Part shown: piece after piece, positions 61,800 through 64,000 of the stretch
Position numbering within the stretch: position 1 is the first letter of the stretch
Layout: every line of letters begins with the position of its first letter
Program-made: the position numbers and the translations under genes
Origin: Acidobacteria bacterium Ga0074141
GTDB taxonomy: Bacteria; Acidobacteriota; Blastocatellia; Pyrinomonadales; Pyrinomonadaceae
Length of the DNA stretch: 64,000 nt
NCBI GenBank assembly: GCA_001464665.1
Contig: LNDP01000019.1
Coordinates: 1 to 64,000, forward strand
Direction of reading: 5' to 3'
Notes under the pieces: model-generated
Told to the model about the DNA's origin: nothing
Databases searched by the model: none
What the model saw: the letters and a program-made list of their open reading frames with translations, nothing else

Positions 61800-64000
61800 A
61801 TGAATATTCGTCGGCTTGGATTCTTGTTTTTACTTCTTAGCATCTTTCTCGGGCAATCAATTGCCCAATCCACATCGTTCACCTACCAAGGCGAACTTCA
61901 ATTCAGCGGCCAGCCGGCGAACGGAAGCTTTGACCTTGAGTTTCTGCTCTACGATGCCGCGACCGCCGGCACTCAGATCGGGACGACACAGTCGAGACCC
62001 AATGTTGCCGTCGCCGACGGACGGTTCACCGTTTCTCTTGATTTCGGAGCAAACTTCACCGGACCCGAACGCTTTCTCGAGATTCGCGTCCGGCAGGCCG
62101 GCGGCGGCGGCTTTACCATTCTCGACCCGCGGCAGCGGATAGGCAGTTCGCCTTATGCAGTCCGAAGCATCTCTGCAACCACGGCGACGACCGCCGATAC
62201 CGCCACCAACGCGACCAACGCAGTGAACGCCACCAACGCTGTCAATGCAACAAATGCGACAACAGCCGCCACCGCAACTAACCAGTTCGTGGTTACCACC
62301 GATCCGCGCATGACCAATGCGAGGACGCCGACAGCCGGTAGCACTAACTACATTCACAATTCGACGACGGACCAGAGCGGTGCGAACTTCAGCATTACCG
62401 GCGATGGACGTGCCCGCAATTTGAACGTTGTCGGGGCCTTTCAGTTTAACGGATTGCGCGCATTTTGGGCACCGGGCACCGATAACCTTTTCGCCGGTGT
62501 CGGTTCCGGCCTAAACGGTACTACGGGGACGAACAATGCCTTTTTTGGCCGCCTTGCCGGAAGCTCGATCACGTCGGGTGAGAACAATTCGTTCTTTGGC
62601 AGCAGGGCCGGGCTTTCCAATAACTCCGGCAGCAATCATTCTCGTGATAGTGCATTGGGCAGCGAAGGCAATACTTTTATCGGTCAATCCGCGGGGTTAC
62701 AAACCACGAACGGAGGCGGCAACACGTTTATCGGCCGCGGCTCCGGAACTACGAACACAACCGGCAGCGGCAACACATTGATTGGCGGCGGAACATTTCT
62801 CGGCGCTCCAAACCTGACATACGCTACCGCGATCGGAGCTGAAGCGACCGTATCGGAAAGCGGCTCCATAGTCCTCGGCCGTTCGCTGGGACAAGACAAG
62901 GTGGTCATTCCCGGTCAGCTTATCGCGAATATGCCGATCACCTCGGCAACGATAAACGCGACCACACAGTTCAATCTTGGCGGCAGCCGAATACTTTCAA
63001 ACGCAGGAACCAACAACCTGTTTGTAGGGGTTGGCGCCGCGAACAGCAACACAGGATCCAGTAATTCGTTCTTCGGATCCTCGTCCGGAAACGTAAATAC
63101 CACCGGATCGCGAAACTCATTTTTCGGATCACTGAGTGGCTTTGGTAATATCTCCGGCGAAAACAATACGTTTATCGGGGATGAAGCGGGCTTCCAGACA
63201 ACAATTGGATCGTTAAACACTTACGTTGGAAGCGGCGCTGGATACAACAACGTCACTGGTGCTTCAAATACGATGCTCGGAGCCGGTGCCAACCCTAGTG
63301 CAGGAAATCTCTCGTTCGCAACGGCCATCGGATCAGGCAGCACCGTTACAACAAGCAACACCATCGTCCTCGGCCGGCCCGGTGGGTTGGACACGGTAAA
63401 CATTCCAGGCAGTCTTGATGCAAATGTAGTTCGGTCGACAATAAATTATTCTTTGGCTGGGAGCCGGATCATTCACGCAGCGGGAGACAACAACCTATTC
63501 GTCGGTTTTCAAAGCGGAGCAGCATCTGCAGGTTCAAGCATTGGCAATACTGCTTTTGGCAACAGTGCTGGTCGGTTTGTCGGGATCAATACCTTCAGCA
63601 ACTCGTTCTTTGGCATCAACAGTGGAGAGAATACGAACGGTGGCTCGTCCAATTCTTTTTTTGGTGCTAATTCGGGGAACGACAATATTAGTGGAACCGG
63701 CAATACGTTTATGGGCTCTTCGGCGGGCACTAACAACGAAACCGGGAACTCAAATACCTTTGTCGGTTTCTTGGCCGGGGGGTCGAACACTATTGGCGGC
63801 AACAATACGATGCTCGGAGCGTCTGCGAGTACCAACGGTATCGGCAACCTATCCTTCGCGACCGCGATCGGAGCATCCTCTTCAGTAACTACCAGCAACA
63901 CGATCGTCCTCGGGCGATCAGGTGGTCAGGACACTGTAAATGTTCCCGGGAATCTGTCTGTTTCTGGTTCATTGAATATCGCCGCACTCTCCGCCGCCAC
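61800..64000 (+). CDS. S74-type surface protein with GNNTFxG repeats, copy 3 (incomplete at window end)
   Basis: At least 733 residues are open to the edge. It begins with a signal peptide (LGFLFLLLSIFLGQSIAQ), then SFTYQGELQFSGQPANGSF and an NATNAVNATN segment (about 140-155). Many repeats of the type GSGNTFIGxxAGxxNTTG follow, in three or more blocks separated by ATAIGSGSTVTTSNTIVLGR-like strands. The block pattern (repeat set, then SNTIVLG, then VNIPG) occurs at about 220-380, 390-545 and 560-725. The C-terminal chaperone would lie beyond the window. It resembles the two genes at 52.3-56 kb but is larger. Confidence 0.85.
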   Translation, partial: MNIRRLGFLFLLLSIFLGQSIAQSTSFTYQGELQFSGQPANGSFDLEFLLYDAATAGTQIGTTQSRPNVAVADGRFTVSLDFGANFTGPERFLEIRVRQAGGGGFTILDPRQRIGSSPYAVRSISATTATTADTATNATNAVNATNAVNATNATTAATATNQFVVTTDPRMTNARTPTAGSTNYIHNSTTDQSGANFSITGDGRARNLNVVGAFQFNGLRAFWAPGTDNLFAGVGSGLNGTTGTNNAFFGRLAGSSITSGENNSFFGSRAGLSNNSGSNHSRDSALGSEGNTFIGQSAGLQTTNGGGNTFIGRGSGTTNTTGSGNTLIGGGTFLGAPNLTYATAIGAEATVSESGSIVLGRSLGQDKVVIPGQLIANMPITSATINATTQFNLGGSRILSNAGTNNLFVGVGAANSNTGSSNSFFGSSSGNVNTTGSRNSFFGSLSGFGNISGENNTFIGDEAGFQTTIGSLNTYVGSGAGYNNVTGASNTMLGAGANPSAGNLSFATAIGSGSTVTTSNTIVLGRPGGLDTVNIPGSLDANVVRSTINYSLAGSRIIHAAGDNNLFVGFQSGAASAGSSIGNTAFGNSAGRFVGINTFSNSFFGINSGENTNGGSSNSFFGANSGNDNISGTGNTFMGSSAGTNNETGNSNTFVGFLAGGSNTIGGNNTMLGASASTNGIGNLSFATAIGASSSVTTSNTIVLGRSGGQDTVNVPGNLSVSGSLNIAALSAA

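Overview
The window looks like a chromosomal contig from a Gram-negative acidobacterium, most likely class Blastocatellia (Pyrinomonadaceae-like). This is inferred from the mix of families: a small ECF sigma factor of the type common in Acidobacteria, a Ser/Thr kinase fused to PD40 propeller repeats, two winged-helix/TM/TPR regulators, a secreted protein with a TIGR03437-like end, and large Peptidase_S74 surface proteins. LpxD, LpxB and LptD show an LPS outer membrane. Most of the DNA is moderately GC-rich; 43.3-44.65 kb is clearly more AT-rich.

Layout: 0-0.6 kb holds a small excisionase-like protein beside tRNA-Pro. 0.66-2.2 kb has a MerR regulator and thiL. 2.25-8.64 kb is the outstanding region: a strong promoter and structured leader, a 13-member tRNA/tRNA-like array, eight Y-RNA-like genes, a small unknown protein, a Ro60/Rsr protein and the RNA ligase RtcB. 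8.65-16.6 kb has hypothetical proteins, a large secreted TPR protein, an HNH nuclease, a tRNA-Met, a globin, a CHAP/peptidoglycan pair and a sigma factor. 16.7-32.9 kb is largely housekeeping: kinase-propeller, cysS, cysteine dioxygenase, a DsbD-like reductase, the pyruvate dehydrogenase genes pdhA-pdhB-(unknown)-pdhC, an EamA transporter, a STAS protein, lpxD, a TPR protein and lpxB. 33.2-41.2 kb has a secreted propeller, ilvE, a spermidine-synthase-like membrane protein and lptD. 41.2-44.7 kb is an accessory patch: simple repeats, a duplicated REP/RAYT element, a probable gene fragment and an AT-rich two-gene island. 44.8-50.7 kb has an NtrC-type regulator, a lipoprotein, an MFS transporter, an acyl-CoA mutase subunit and a fasciclin lipoprotein. 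50.75-64 kb has a sorbosone-dehydrogenase-like protein, three S74 surface proteins, two winged-helix/TPR regulators and a class III aminotransferase.

The most interesting system is the Ro60-Y RNA-tRNA-RtcB locus. Seven Y RNAs share a terminal helix (GGCGAATG at the 5' end, TTGTCGCC at the 3' end), a second helix that covaries between copies, and a TACAT junction. Their variable inner parts imitate tRNA. In three copies the tRNA-like part is circularly permuted and the acceptor stem is closed by a GNRA or UUCG tetraloop. One tRNA-like gene carries the Y-RNA motif in its own acceptor stem. The last Y RNA ends in a T-tract just before the rtcB ribosome binding site, so it may also act as an attenuator. 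Together the genes suggest capture, quality control and re-ligation of broken tRNAs.
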